Origin: Streptomyces lydicus
GTDB taxonomy: Bacteria > Actinomycetota > Actinomycetes > Streptomycetales > Streptomycetaceae
NCBI RefSeq assembly: GCF_000717345.1
Contig: NZ_JNZA01000019.1
Coordinates: 1 to 64,000, forward strand
Direction: 5' to 3'
Length of the DNA: 64,000 nt
Shown: in pieces, positions 26,516 to 35,156 of the stretch
Layout: every line of letters starts with the position of its first letter
How positions within the stretch are numbered: position 1 is the first letter of the stretch
Program-made: the position numbers and the translations under genes
Notes under the pieces: generated by a model
The model's database searches: none
What the model was told of the DNA's origin: nothing
The model's input: only the letters and a program-made list of their open reading frames with translations

Positions 26516-27859
26516 GTGGACACCGAACACACCGAAGAGTCCAAGGAGTTCCTCCTCCCCCGGTCGCGGCAGGCGAACGAGCGGCTGCACGCCCTGATCC
26601 CCGGGGGCGCGCACACCTACGCCAAGGGCGACGACCAGTACCCCGAGGATCTGGCCCCGGTCATCAGCCACGGCCGCGGTGCCCACGTATGGGATGTCGA
26701 CGGCAACCGCTACATCGAGTACGGCTCCGGCCTGCGGTCGGTCAGCCTCGGCCACGCCCACCCACGCGTGATCGAGGCGGTGCGGCAGGAGCTCGACCGG
26801 GGCAGCAACTTCGTCCGGCCGTCCATCGTGGAGGTCGAGGCCGCGGAACGCTTCCTGGCCACGGTGCCCACCGCCGAGATGGTGAAGTTCGCAAAGAACG
26901 GCTCCGACGCCACCACCGCCGCGGTCCGCCTCGCCCGCGCCGTCACCGGGCGCCCGCGGGTGGCCCTCTGCGCCGACCATCCGTTCTTCTCCGTCGACGA
27001 CTGGTTCATCGGCACCACACCGATGTCCGCGGGCATTCCGGAGGCGACCACGGAACTCACCGTGGCGTTCCCGTACGGGGACCTGGCCGCCACGGACGAA
27101 CTCCTCACCCGGTACCAGGACGAGGTCGCCTGCCTGATCCTCGAACCCGCCACCCACACCGAGCCTCCGCCCGGGTACCTCGCCGGCCTGCGCGAGCTGG
27201 CCGACCGGCACGGCTGCGTACTGATCTTCGATGAGATGATCACCGGCTTCCGCTGGTCCGAGGCGGGCGCCCAGGGCCTGTACGGCGTCGTACCCGACCT
27301 CTCCACCTTCGGCAAGGCGCTGGGCAACGGGTTCGCCGTCTCGGCGCTGGCCGGACGCCGCGACCTGATGGAGCGGGGCGGGCTGCGTCACTCCCACGAC
27401 CGGGTGTTCCTGCTGTCCACCACGCACGGCGCGGAAACGCACTCGCTGGCCGCCGCGATGGCCGTGCTCACCACCTACGTCGAGGAGGGCATCACCGCGC
27501 GGCTGCACGCCCTCGGCGAGCGGTTGGCCGCCGGTGTCCGTGACGCCGCGGCAAGCATGGGCGTCGGCGACCACCTCGTCGTCCGGGGCCGGGCCAGCAA
27601 CCTGGTCTTCGCCACCCTCGACCAGAACCGGCAGTCGTCGCAGCAGTACCGCACCCTGTTCCTGCGCCGGCTCCTCGCGGGTGGAGTGCTGGCCCCGTCG
27701 TTCGTGGTGAGCAGCGCGCTCACCGACGCCGACATCGACCGCACCGTCGATGTGGTGGCCCAGGCATGTGCGGTGTACCGGAAGGCACTGGACGCCGCCG
27801 ACCCCACCCCCTGGCTGGCCGGGCGGCCGGTGAAGCCCGTATTCCGCCGCTTGACGTGA
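26516..27859 (+). CDS. Class III PLP aminotransferase, glutamate-1-semialdehyde aminomutase-like
   Basis: 447-aa PLP enzyme of the HemL-like class III group. Substrate/cofactor landmarks include GGAHTYAKGDDQYPED, FAKNGSDATTAAVRLARA, LIFDEMITGFRW and the PLP-lysine segment FGKALGNGF near residue 268. HemL itself is a housekeeping heme enzyme, but paralogs of this form occur in glycan loci and probably aminate a keto group on a sugar or make an amino-acid-like substituent. GTG start at 26516, seven bases after the RmlC-like stop. It is the last gene of the co-directional locus; the next gene is convergent. Confidence 0.86.
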   Translation: MDTEHTEESKEFLLPRSRQANERLHALIPGGAHTYAKGDDQYPEDLAPVISHGRGAHVWDVDGNRYIEYGSGLRSVSLGHAHPRVIEAVRQELDRGSNFVRPSIVEVEAAERFLATVPTAEMVKFAKNGSDATTAAVRLARAVTGRPRVALCADHPFFSVDDWFIGTTPMSAGIPEATTELTVAFPYGDLAATDELLTRYQDEVACLILEPATHTEPPPGYLAGLRELADRHGCVLIFDEMITGFRWSEAGAQGLYGVVPDLSTFGKALGNGFAVSALAGRRDLMERGGLRHSHDRVFLLSTTHGAETHSLAAAMAVLTTYVEEGITARLHALGERLAAGVRDAAASMGVGDHLVVRGRASNLVFATLDQNRQSSQQYRTLFLRRLLAGGVLAPSFVVSSALTDADIDRTVDVVAQACAVYRKALDAADPTPWLAGRPVKPVFRRLT

Positions 27860-27871
27860 GGTGAGGTGACG

Positions 27872-28552
27872 TCAGCTATGCTCCCGCCGACCGGCGTCGG
27901 CCATCCGATCGGCCCGACGGCCAGCCATCCGGTCGACCAGCCACGCGGTCACCGGTACCACCGCCAGCGCGGTGCACCAGCCGCCGAGGACGTCGGTCGG
28001 GTAGTGCGCGCCCAGGGCGACCTCCGCCCAGCCCATGGCGGCACCGGCAACCAGCGCCGCGACGAGCACGAGTAACGTGCCGACCGTCCTGCCGAGGCCG
28101 AGCCAGCCGGTCGCGAGCAGCGCCACCGTGAGGGCGAGCGCGGTGGCGAAGGCGGTGTGCCCACTCGGGTAGGACAGGTTGCCGTCGCCGTGGATGGTGC
28201 GTCCCACCAGATGCTTGAGCAGCGTCGTCGTCCCCACGGACATGCCGACGCCGGCAACGATGAGCACCGCCGCGCGAGGACGCCGAAGCAGCAGGCAGCC
28301 CGTCACGGTGGCCACGACCAGCGCCGCCGCTCCTATGGGCTCCCCCAAGAAGTCCGTGGCCAGAGCGACGTACCGCCACGGCGGCCGCACACCGTCCACC
28401 GCCGCCCCGATCCACGCGTCCACCATGCCGGGCTTCCCGGCGTCGGCATACAGGACCCCGAGCACGACGACCACCAGCGCGGCGAGGGCCACGATCGGCC
28501 CGAGCCACGCACGCAGCCATGGGGGCACCACGGGCGCCGGCCGGCCGGTCAC
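27872..28552 (-). CDS. PAP2 family membrane phosphatase
   Basis: 226-aa PAP2 (type 2 phosphatidic acid phosphatase) protein with about six membrane helices. The three signature blocks are seen: KHLVGRTIHG with Lys and Arg, SYPSGHTAF near residue 140 and GAHYPTDVLGG with the catalytic His and the Asp. Such enzymes dephosphorylate undecaprenyl pyrophosphate or phosphatidic acid. Lying only 12 bp from the convergent end of the glycan locus, it could recycle the lipid carrier, but this is inference from location only. Start is a GTG on the minus strand at 28552. Confidence 0.87.
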   Translation of the reverse strand: MTGRPAPVVPPWLRAWLGPIVALAALVVVVLGVLYADAGKPGMVDAWIGAAVDGVRPPWRYVALATDFLGEPIGAAALVVATVTGCLLLRRPRAAVLIVAGVGMSVGTTTLLKHLVGRTIHGDGNLSYPSGHTAFATALALTVALLATGWLGLGRTVGTLLVLVAALVAGAAMGWAEVALGAHYPTDVLGGWCTALAVVPVTAWLVDRMAGRRADRMADAGRREHS

Positions 28553-29410
28553 ACGCCCACCGCGTCCGGGCGGCCTGCGGACGTTACCTTCCTGTCTGCC
28601 GTGCGCAGCGTCGGGGCGCTCGCTTCTACGGCCCCCACGAAAGCCCGCACTTCATCAGCCCGCGTTGCCTTGCCGAACTCGCCCGCGCCGCAACCCCCTA
28701 CGTGACGGCGGTCCAGTCCCGCCAGAACTGCCCGCTGCCGCCCGTCGACATGGCCAGGAGCGTCAGCCTGTACAAGCTGCGCGACTGGACCGAGCAAGAT
28801 GACAAACCCGTCAAGCACGGACCGGGCCGGACCGACTTCCGGTCCCCCTCCAGCCATGCGATCCAACGCGAACCCCCCGTCGTGTCCGACCCACCCTCAA
28901 GCGACCATAGCCGCCCCGCGGACACCCGCTGCTGCTCCGTACGACTCCGCGGAAGCCGTCAGCCTCTGCGGCTCCAACTCGCCAGTCTGGTCATTGCCTT
29001 GCCCAAGGCATCGGAATCAACATCTAGTTGACCTTGTCACCCTAACCAACAATCCCTCGCGGCAAACCGCCGTCGTACACCATCAGGGGCACACCTGGGG
29101 AAATCGGACCTAAAGGCGCTGGGCAGCTCAATGCCACCGCTGGAAACCAGAAGGCGATGCGCAGCACGTCCGCCGGCCTTTCGTGAGACCGTGGCAGGCT
29201 TCAAAGGGCGGGTGGCGGTCGCGAATGGTAGCGGATATCGACGCCCTAGTGAGCGGACAGCCGCCACCTCACCGGCGAAGGCATGCCCCAGATTCTGACA
29301 CCCGATAGCCAAACATAAATCACAGGGCTAAACAGCAGCGTCGCATGTAGTCAAGCGATGTGCCGCGAAACCCTCCTCTACTAGCGGTGGGCAGGGCACA
29401 CTCGACTGCT
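28553..29410. other. Intergenic stretch with one protein-like remnant
   Basis: No complete gene is convincing here. The + strand frame from about 28612 to 28800 reads naturally (FYGPHESPHFISPRCLAEL, then LPPVDMARSVSLYKLRDWT) and then turns into low-quality sequence, which suggests the end of a decayed gene that I cannot name; it resembles the tail of some methyltransferases only vaguely. The rest, 28850-29410, is lower in GC than its neighbours and shows nothing recognisable. Confidence 0.3.
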
Positions 29411-30223
29411 GTGACGACACCTGACATCGAGGGCCTGGATCAGCTTGAGCGTGCCGTGTTAGACGAGGACGTCTCCTTGGCCACCGCCCTCCGACGGTTT
29501 CTGCTCTTAGCTGGCTACGCCCACCAGGAAGAACTCCGTGCCTGGGCGCTGAAACAGTCGGAAGGGTACGAGGTCGACGAGGAAGTGCCCAGGTTTCGAG
29601 AGGTCGCAGCAACGCTCGAGATAACGCTGGAGCCCAGCGCCCCTGGCCGGCCACGATTAGAAGATACCCGGCAGATCAGCCCGTATCAGCTTCCTCAGTC
29701 GGTACGTGATCGCGGCATCGGGGAGCATGCGCCCATCCGATACGGGGTCAGGGAGATGGAAGCTCTGATCGCCATGGGGTGGAACCTGGAGCTCCGCCCG
29801 CCGGGTTCAGCCGAGTACCTGGCGGAGGTGACGGATGAGCTTGGCAACGGCTCCGCCGTCCTGTCCCTGCATTGGAGAGTGCGGCTGACGGCTCTTCAGC
29901 AAGTCCTCGATCACATCAGGACACGCTTGACGCTGTTCGTCGCAGAGGTGAGAGCGGCTATGCCGCCCGGCCAGCGGAATCCCAACCCTGATCAGATCGA
30001 TTCGGCCGCACAGGTGTTCAGCTTCAGGGGACGCGACGGAACCACAATCAACATTGTCGCGCCAAGCGCGAAAGCCGCTATCGACAGCACAGCGACCGCC
30101 TCTGTCAACGAGCCCGTGCCAACACCACAACCCTGGTGGCACCGCAGCTCAGTGATATGGAGCGCCATCGCGGCGACGGCGACCATTGCCGGTGTCATCG
30201 CTACCGTCGCCGTGGCGAAGTGA
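29411..30223 (+). CDS. AbiTii-like domain protein with C-terminal membrane anchor
   Basis: 270 aa. The N-terminal 75 residues match the AbiTii domain pattern: a helix with LERAVLDEDVSLATALRRFL, then LLAGYAHQEELRAWALKQSE and GYEVDEEVPRFRE (the GY followed by P-x-[YF]-R is typical). AbiTii is named for the toxin of a type IV-like abortive-infection pair in plasmid pNP40 of lactococci; actinomycete AbiTii-domain proteins are uncharacterised. The middle contains IRYGVREMEALIAMGWNLEL, and residues about 247-268 form a membrane helix (SVIWSAIAATATIAGVIATV). It stands alone between unrelated genes and has lower GC. The GTG at 29411 is preferred over ATG 29360, which would add a non-conserved leader. 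Confidence 0.6.
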   Translation: MTTPDIEGLDQLERAVLDEDVSLATALRRFLLLAGYAHQEELRAWALKQSEGYEVDEEVPRFREVAATLEITLEPSAPGRPRLEDTRQISPYQLPQSVRDRGIGEHAPIRYGVREMEALIAMGWNLELRPPGSAEYLAEVTDELGNGSAVLSLHWRVRLTALQQVLDHIRTRLTLFVAEVRAAMPPGQRNPNPDQIDSAAQVFSFRGRDGTTINIVAPSAKAAIDSTATASVNEPVPTPQPWWHRSSVIWSAIAATATIAGVIATVAVAK

Positions 30224-30367
30224 CACGTTGCTAATGCTGTGACCGCATGGGTTCGCCGAGTCGGTGCTCATGGCGGTTGGGTGTGCGGTGACGTCCGATC
30301 CGACCGCTGGAGGCGTGGTGGCGAACCTGTCCGTGTGCGCAGACTGACCGACCAGGAGGGGCAGACG

Positions 30368-30394
30368 GTGGGCCGCGCCCCCTGGGCGGCCCAC
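30368..30394. terminator. Hairpin between convergent genes
   Basis: Perfect 9-bp arms GTGGGCCGC (30368-30376) and GCGGCCCAC (30386-30394) around a 9-nt loop, in the 209-bp gap between two convergent genes. There is no T-tract on either side, as is common for Streptomyces terminators. It would work in both directions. Confidence 0.55.
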
Positions 30395-30432
30395 CGCTTC
30401 GCCGTCTTCGCGCGCTCCCGGCGCGGCCCGCC

Positions 30433-32172
30433 TCAGGCGGTGGCGGGTTCCGGCGGGAGGAGGTGGTCGCCGGTCTTGTCGGTGGTCAGGCACAGCGAAC
30501 AGACCATCGCGTCGTGGGTGTGGCAGGCGGCCAGATCGGGTCGCTCGAAGCTCTGACGGCACACATGGCATGCGTACGTCGTGGCGCTGGGGTTGCCGTC
30601 CGCGTCGAGCAGCGCTTCGGCTATGCCGTCGTCGGTGCGGCGCAGGTAGTAACGGCCCTTGGTCAGCACCGCCGTGAGCGGGGTGAGGACAAAGGCGATC
30701 AGGGCCGCGGCGACCGGCGAGTACGGCTGGAGAGCGTCACCGAGCGCGTGGAAGTACATGGCGATCGACAGGCCGGAGGCGGCGACGAACGCCACCACGC
30801 CCACCGGATTGACCGCGTAGAGCATGCCGCGGCGGAACTCGGGGGTTTGCGGGGAGAGTTTCAGCACGTACTTGTTGACGATGATGTCGGTGGCGACGGT
30901 CACGACCCAGGCGATGGCGCAGTTGGAGTAGAACCCGAGGATGGAGTTGAGGACGCTGAACATGTCCGTCTCCATCAGCGTCAGCGCGAACGCCAGGTTG
31001 AGCAGCACGAAAACCATGCGGCCGGGGTAGTGCTTGGTGATCCGGGTGACGGAGTTGGTCCACGCGAGCGAGCCCGAGTAGGCGTTGGTCACGTTGATCT
31101 TGATCTGACTGATCACTACCAGGACCACGGCCAGCGGGATCACCAGCCAGGAGGGCAGCATCGCGTCGAAGGCACCCCGGAACTGCTGGATGGGCTCGGT
31201 GGCCGCTGCGGGCCCCACCTCGGCGAGGATGTATACAGCCAGGAACACCCCGATGGCCTGCTTCAGCGCACCGAGCACCACCCAGCCTGGCCCGGCCATG
31301 ACCACGGCGGTCCACCAACTGCGCCGGTTCTCCTGGGTCTTGGGCGGCATGAACCGCAGATAGTCGATCTGCTCGCCGATCTGCGCGATCAGCGACAGGC
31401 ACACGCCCGCGCCCAGCAGCACCGAGGCGGTGTTGATGCCGCCATCGCCGTCGGTCCCGGCGTACGACAGGAAGCGGTTGACCGTGCCCGGGTCGGTGCT
31501 GACCAGATACAGCAGAGGGCCCACCATCAGGAGCAGCCAGATCGGCGTGGTCCACACCTGGAGCTTGCTGAGTGCCTTCATCCCGTAGATCACCAGCGGG
31601 ATCACCATCAGGGTGGAGACCAGATACCCCAGCCACAGCGGCAGCCCGAGCCCCAGTTTCAGGCCCTGCGCCATGATCGAGCCTTCGAGGGCGAAGAAGA
31701 TGAAGGTGAAGCTGGCGAAGATGACGCTCGTCAGCACCGAACCGTAGTAGCCGAACCCGGCACCGCGGGTGATCAGGTCCAGGTCGATGTTGTAGCGGGC
31801 GCCGTAGTACGCGAGGGGGAAGCCGGTGAGGAAGATGACTGCTGCCGCGAGGGCGATCGCGGCGAGCGCGTTCCCGGTGCCGTGGGTGAGACCGATGCCG
31901 GCGCCGATGGAGAAGTCGGCCATGTAGGCGATGCCGCCGAGCGCGGTGGTCGCCACCACCATCGGGGTCCAACGGCGGTAGCTACGAGGAGCAAACCGGA
32001 GGGTGTAGTCCTCCAGGGTCTCACTGGCGGCCGCGTCCGTCGCTACCGTGTCCTTGTCCGCCGACTCCGTGGCCGCCACGTCCCTGGCTACCGTCTGCCC
32101 GGCGCCGGACCGCTCTTCGACCGCCGGCCCTGACCGGACACCTTTCGCTACCGATGGTGGGGGAACACTCAT
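30433..32172 (-). CDS. NCS1 family nucleobase:cation symporter with cysteine-rich C-terminal tail
   Basis: 579-aa transporter of the purine/cytosine permease (NCS1) family with about twelve membrane helices between residues 65 and 510. It probably imports a nucleobase, hydantoin or related compound with a cation; the substrate cannot be fixed. The N-terminal 60 residues are hydrophilic and the C-terminal 70 residues contain CHVCRQSFERPDLAACH and MVCSLCLTTDKTGDH, a CxxC...C...H / CxxC arrangement suited to binding zinc. This tail is unusual for the family. ATG at 32172 has a perfect AGGAGG site seven bases upstream. The leader to the next upstream gene is long (see 32173-32997). Confidence 0.88.
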   Translation of the reverse strand: MSVPPPSVAKGVRSGPAVEERSGAGQTVARDVAATESADKDTVATDAAASETLEDYTLRFAPRSYRRWTPMVVATTALGGIAYMADFSIGAGIGLTHGTGNALAAIALAAAVIFLTGFPLAYYGARYNIDLDLITRGAGFGYYGSVLTSVIFASFTFIFFALEGSIMAQGLKLGLGLPLWLGYLVSTLMVIPLVIYGMKALSKLQVWTTPIWLLLMVGPLLYLVSTDPGTVNRFLSYAGTDGDGGINTASVLLGAGVCLSLIAQIGEQIDYLRFMPPKTQENRRSWWTAVVMAGPGWVVLGALKQAIGVFLAVYILAEVGPAAATEPIQQFRGAFDAMLPSWLVIPLAVVLVVISQIKINVTNAYSGSLAWTNSVTRITKHYPGRMVFVLLNLAFALTLMETDMFSVLNSILGFYSNCAIAWVVTVATDIIVNKYVLKLSPQTPEFRRGMLYAVNPVGVVAFVAASGLSIAMYFHALGDALQPYSPVAAALIAFVLTPLTAVLTKGRYYLRRTDDGIAEALLDADGNPSATTYACHVCRQSFERPDLAACHTHDAMVCSLCLTTDKTGDHLLPPEPATA

Positions 32173-32997
32173 GCCACGCCTCCTGGAGGGTGATCGGGCC
32201 TGCGCCGTGTCCCCACTTGGCACCGTTGGCAGGAGGGGAGGGTGGGAGCGCGCTCGGGGAAGTCCGGGCGCGGGCAGTTGGAGACGGCAGTACGGCTCGC
32301 ACCGGTGCGGGTTTCCGGGGGCCCCTGCGTCAGGGGGGACCGTGCCCGGACCGGTCGGTCCGTGCGTGTCCGTCAGAAGAACGCTAGGTACGGCGTATTT
32401 CATGGCCCGTCCCACCATGTGAAGGAGAGATTTCCGGCATCTCACAGTGCGTGCATCCGAGCCGAGGCGGGCGTCGGCGGAGTACAAGCTCTCCGAGGAA
32501 GTTGCTGACTCTCGCCCATACTTCCTGCGCTCCACTCATTCCGGTGTCCGCTCACGCGCCGGCTGGGATGGACGGGGCCAGACATCCGTTGTGATCCATC
32601 AAGAACGAGCGCCGGACCACCCATCCACTGTGTGGAAGGAATTCGCCATGAACTCACCACCGGCGCCGTTGGACCGCCGCTGCGGGACGTACGCCGCGCC
32701 GCCCGGGGACAGGGGCGCCGTCGTGTCCGGCGCCGGCGGCGCCTGGCCCGTGTACTGACCGGCGAGCGGCTGGGAACTCCGGCCGACGACGTGTTCGGCC
32801 CGGAGGGGTGGCGGGAGTCGGGTCCGGGCCAGTGGTTCCGCCTGCTCCTCGACGTCGCTTTCGACAAGCCCCTCGACGAGCGGGTCATCGGCCTGTCCCC
32901 TTTCGAGCCGGGCTCCTCCTCGCCGTGAACGGTGTGATCCGCTGTGTCGAACCGCAAGGTCAGCGGACGGTCGGTCGTCCCCGCCTACGATGACGCG
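32173..32997. other. Long intergenic region: permease leader and possible gene remnant
   Basis: The first 270 bp form the 5' leader of the minus-strand permease and include a perfect 12-bp palindrome CGCACCGGTGCG (32298-32309) and a CCCCT/AGGGG hairpin (32322-32336). I could not match it to a known riboswitch. Further right, the + strand frame 32740-32926 reads GERLGTPADDVFGPEGWRES and FDKPLDERVIGLSPFEPG, protein-like but with no credible start; it may be the tail of a broken gene. Confidence 0.4.
32986..32991 (+). promoter_or_regulatory. Candidate -10 box for a leaderless transcript
   Basis: TACGAT ends six bases before the GTG at 32998, the usual spacing for a Streptomyces promoter whose transcript begins at the start codon. 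No Shine-Dalgarno sequence precedes that GTG, which agrees with leaderless initiation. No clear -35 box was seen. Confidence 0.45.
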
Positions 32998-34371
32998 GTG
33001 ACGGTGAGTGCGCGGAAGCGGGAGTGCCGACGCAATGTGTGGGCGGTGGCGGCCGCGGTCGTGCTGTTCGTGCTGGCGGTGGTCATCGGAAGAGTCCTCA
33101 ACAGGACCGTTTACGGTTCGGAGGGAATTCTGCGGCTGGGGTGGCCGCCGCTGTATGCGTGGTGGCTGCCGCACGTCGGCCCGGGGACGCCGGCCGCGCT
33201 CGCGGTCGCCGCGCTGGTGGTGGTCTACGGTCCGCCGACTGCGCGGCGCGTGTCGTGGCGAGTGCTGGTGCCGTCTGTATGGGGCGCGGCGATGGCCTGG
33301 ACGTGGTCGCTGGCGCTCGTGGACGGTTGGGGGCGTGGGATCGCCGAGCGGCTGACCACCAGTCTGGAGTACCTGCAGTCGGTGGACGACGTGCACGATG
33401 TGCCCGCTTTTCTGCGGGACTTCACGCACCACATCCTGGTCGGCTCGCCCCACATCTGGCCGGCGCATGTGGCCGGCCACCCGCCCGGCGCGCTGCTGAC
33501 GTTCGTCGGTCTGGACCGTATCGGGTTGAGTGGCGGCGCCTGGGCGGCAGCCTGGTGCATCACCGTCGGGTCGTCCTTCGCCGCCGCGGTCGTGGTGGCC
33601 GTTCGGGCGCTCTGCGGTGAGCAACTGGCCCGGCAGGCGGCCCCGTTCCTGGTGCTGGCTCCCGCGGCGGTGTGGATCGGTGTCAGTGCCGACGGCTACT
33701 TCGCCGGTGTCGCCTCCTGGGCCGTTGCGCTGCTCGCGCTGGCGGCCACCCGCACCACGCGCGTGCCCCGCCTCGCGTCTGTGGGTGCCGGTCTGCTGCT
33801 GGGGCTTGCCTGGTACCTCTCCTACGGTCTGACCGTCCTTGTCGTGCTCGGTGCCACCGTCCTCCTCCTCGCCCGGTCGGCCCGCCCGCTTCCGTATGTG
33901 ACCCTTGGAGTGCTGCCGTGGGTGGTGGCGTTCACCGCCGCCGGGTTCTGGTGGCTTGACGGCTATACGACCCTCGTCGAGCGCTACTACCAGGGCGCCG
34001 CCAAGGTACGCCCGTACGGCTACTTCATCTGGGCCAATCTGGCCGCCCAGGTGCTGACGGTGGGCCTGGCCACGGTCGCGGGGCTGTGCAACGCCGCCCG
34101 CCCTCTCCGGTCGGCCGTGCGAGGGATGCGGCGTAGGTCACCGGCCGGGCGTGGTGCACTGTCGGTGCTGGTCGCCGGGGCGTTGTGCATGATGCTGCTC
34201 GCGGATCTGTCCGGAATGAGCAAGGCGGAGACCGAACGGATCTGGCTGACCTTCGCGGTCTGGCTGCTCCCCGCCTGCGCGCTGCTCCCCCGCCGGGCTC
34301 ATGTCGGGTGGCTGGCCGCGCAGGCGACCCTCGCCCTGCTCGTCAACCATCTGCTACTGACCGGCTGGTGA
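32998..34371 (+). CDS. Polytopic membrane protein, possible lipid-linked glycosyltransferase
   Basis: 457-aa protein with about ten to twelve hydrophobic helices. The loop after the second or third helix holds WPAHVAGHPPGALLTFVGLD; an AGHPPG-type loop is common in actinomycete membrane proteins related to GT-C mannosyl/arabinosyltransferases, where acidic and His residues near the outer face are catalytic. I could not name a subfamily. The GTG at 32998 is preferred over the earlier GTG 32944 because a TACGAT box lies at the leaderless distance and the N-terminal basic residues then directly precede the first helix. No operon partner: the next gene is on the other strand. Confidence 0.7.
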   Translation: MTVSARKRECRRNVWAVAAAVVLFVLAVVIGRVLNRTVYGSEGILRLGWPPLYAWWLPHVGPGTPAALAVAALVVVYGPPTARRVSWRVLVPSVWGAAMAWTWSLALVDGWGRGIAERLTTSLEYLQSVDDVHDVPAFLRDFTHHILVGSPHIWPAHVAGHPPGALLTFVGLDRIGLSGGAWAAAWCITVGSSFAAAVVVAVRALCGEQLARQAAPFLVLAPAAVWIGVSADGYFAGVASWAVALLALAATRTTRVPRLASVGAGLLLGLAWYLSYGLTVLVVLGATVLLLARSARPLPYVTLGVLPWVVAFTAAGFWWLDGYTTLVERYYQGAAKVRPYGYFIWANLAAQVLTVGLATVAGLCNAARPLRSAVRGMRRRSPAGRGALSVLVAGALCMMLLADLSGMSKAETERIWLTFAVWLLPACALLPRRAHVGWLAAQATLALLVNHLLLTGW

Positions 34372-34442
34372 CCATCGGACGGCCTGAGTGCGGGACCGCG
34401 AGCCGGCACCCGGAGACCGCAACGCCGCTGCTGCGACCTCCC

Positions 34443-35156
34443 TCAGCCTTGCTCCTGCGTGTGTGCCGGGCGAGAGCCGGAGGACCGCTTCAGTTCGAGG
34501 AAGTGGCGGTCGCCGACCGACCAGTGTTCACCCGGCTGCCACCCGGTGGCGGCTGCCGTGCGACGCAACGCGGCAACGCCGACACGGGCCCAGGGGAAGG
34601 ACATGCCGAGGCGGCCATGGCCGTCGTCGAACCGCACCTGCAACCTTTCGTCGACGTCATGGGCAGCCGCCTCCACCAGCAACAGGCTTGCGCGAGGAGT
34701 CACCAGGCTCCCGATCCGCTCCAGCAGGACCGGCGGGTCGCCGCCGATCCCGATGTTGCCGTCCATGAGCAGAGCGGTATTCCAGAGCCCTTCACCGGGA
34801 AGCCGTTCGAAGACGGATCGGCACAACGCCGCGCCTCCGGTGTCGGCGGTCCGCTCGACGGCGGCACGGTTGATGTCGATGCCGAGCACGAGGTGACCGA
34901 GCGCGCGGAGGGCACTGACCAAGCGCCCGGGTCCGCAGCCGATGTCGAGGACCGCCCCCTCGCACCGCCGCAGGACGCTCATGTCGGCAGGATCCGGTGC
35001 GGCGCACCAGCGGTCCACCTCTGAGGACAGAACTTCACCGTCCATACGGCGCATGTAGAGGGGGCCACGGCCGTCCTGCAGTGCGTGCGCATACGGATCC
35101 TCGTGGCGGGGGCCGGAGCCGGGTGGCTGCTCTGGCGCATGCTCTTCGGTGCTCAC
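34443..35156 (-). CDS. Class I SAM-dependent methyltransferase
   Basis: 237-aa small-molecule methyltransferase. The SAM-binding motif I is AVLDIGCGPGRLVSALRALG near residue 75, followed by LGIDINRAAVE (motif II acidic residue). Product substrate is unknown. The GTG start at 35156 overlaps the stop of the upstream DUF2064-like gene (GTGA), giving a four-gene minus-strand operon with the genes at 35153, 35607 and 36122. In other Streptomyces, as I recall, this methyltransferase, a DUF2064 protein and a Mo-cofactor oxidoreductase are neighbours, often with a family 2 glycosyltransferase, which is missing here. Confidence 0.85.
   Translation of the reverse strand: MSTEEHAPEQPPGSGPRHEDPYAHALQDGRGPLYMRRMDGEVLSSEVDRWCAAPDPADMSVLRRCEGAVLDIGCGPGRLVSALRALGHLVLGIDINRAAVERTADTGGAALCRSVFERLPGEGLWNTALLMDGNIGIGGDPPVLLERIGSLVTPRASLLLVEAAAHDVDERLQVRFDDGHGRLGMSFPWARVGVAALRRTAAATGWQPGEHWSVGDRHFLELKRSSGSRPAHTQEQG

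Noticed and set aside
30463..32133. 556-codon + strand open frame opposite the NCS1 permease
   Set aside because: Repetitive Gly/Asp/His/Arg/Glu composition caused by the codon bias of the permease; no motif.
32173..32440. Cobalamin-type riboswitch in the permease leader, from a weak likeness around the CACCGGTGCGAG segment
   Set aside because: The B12 box and the conserved core order were not found, so only an unspecified structured leader is reported.
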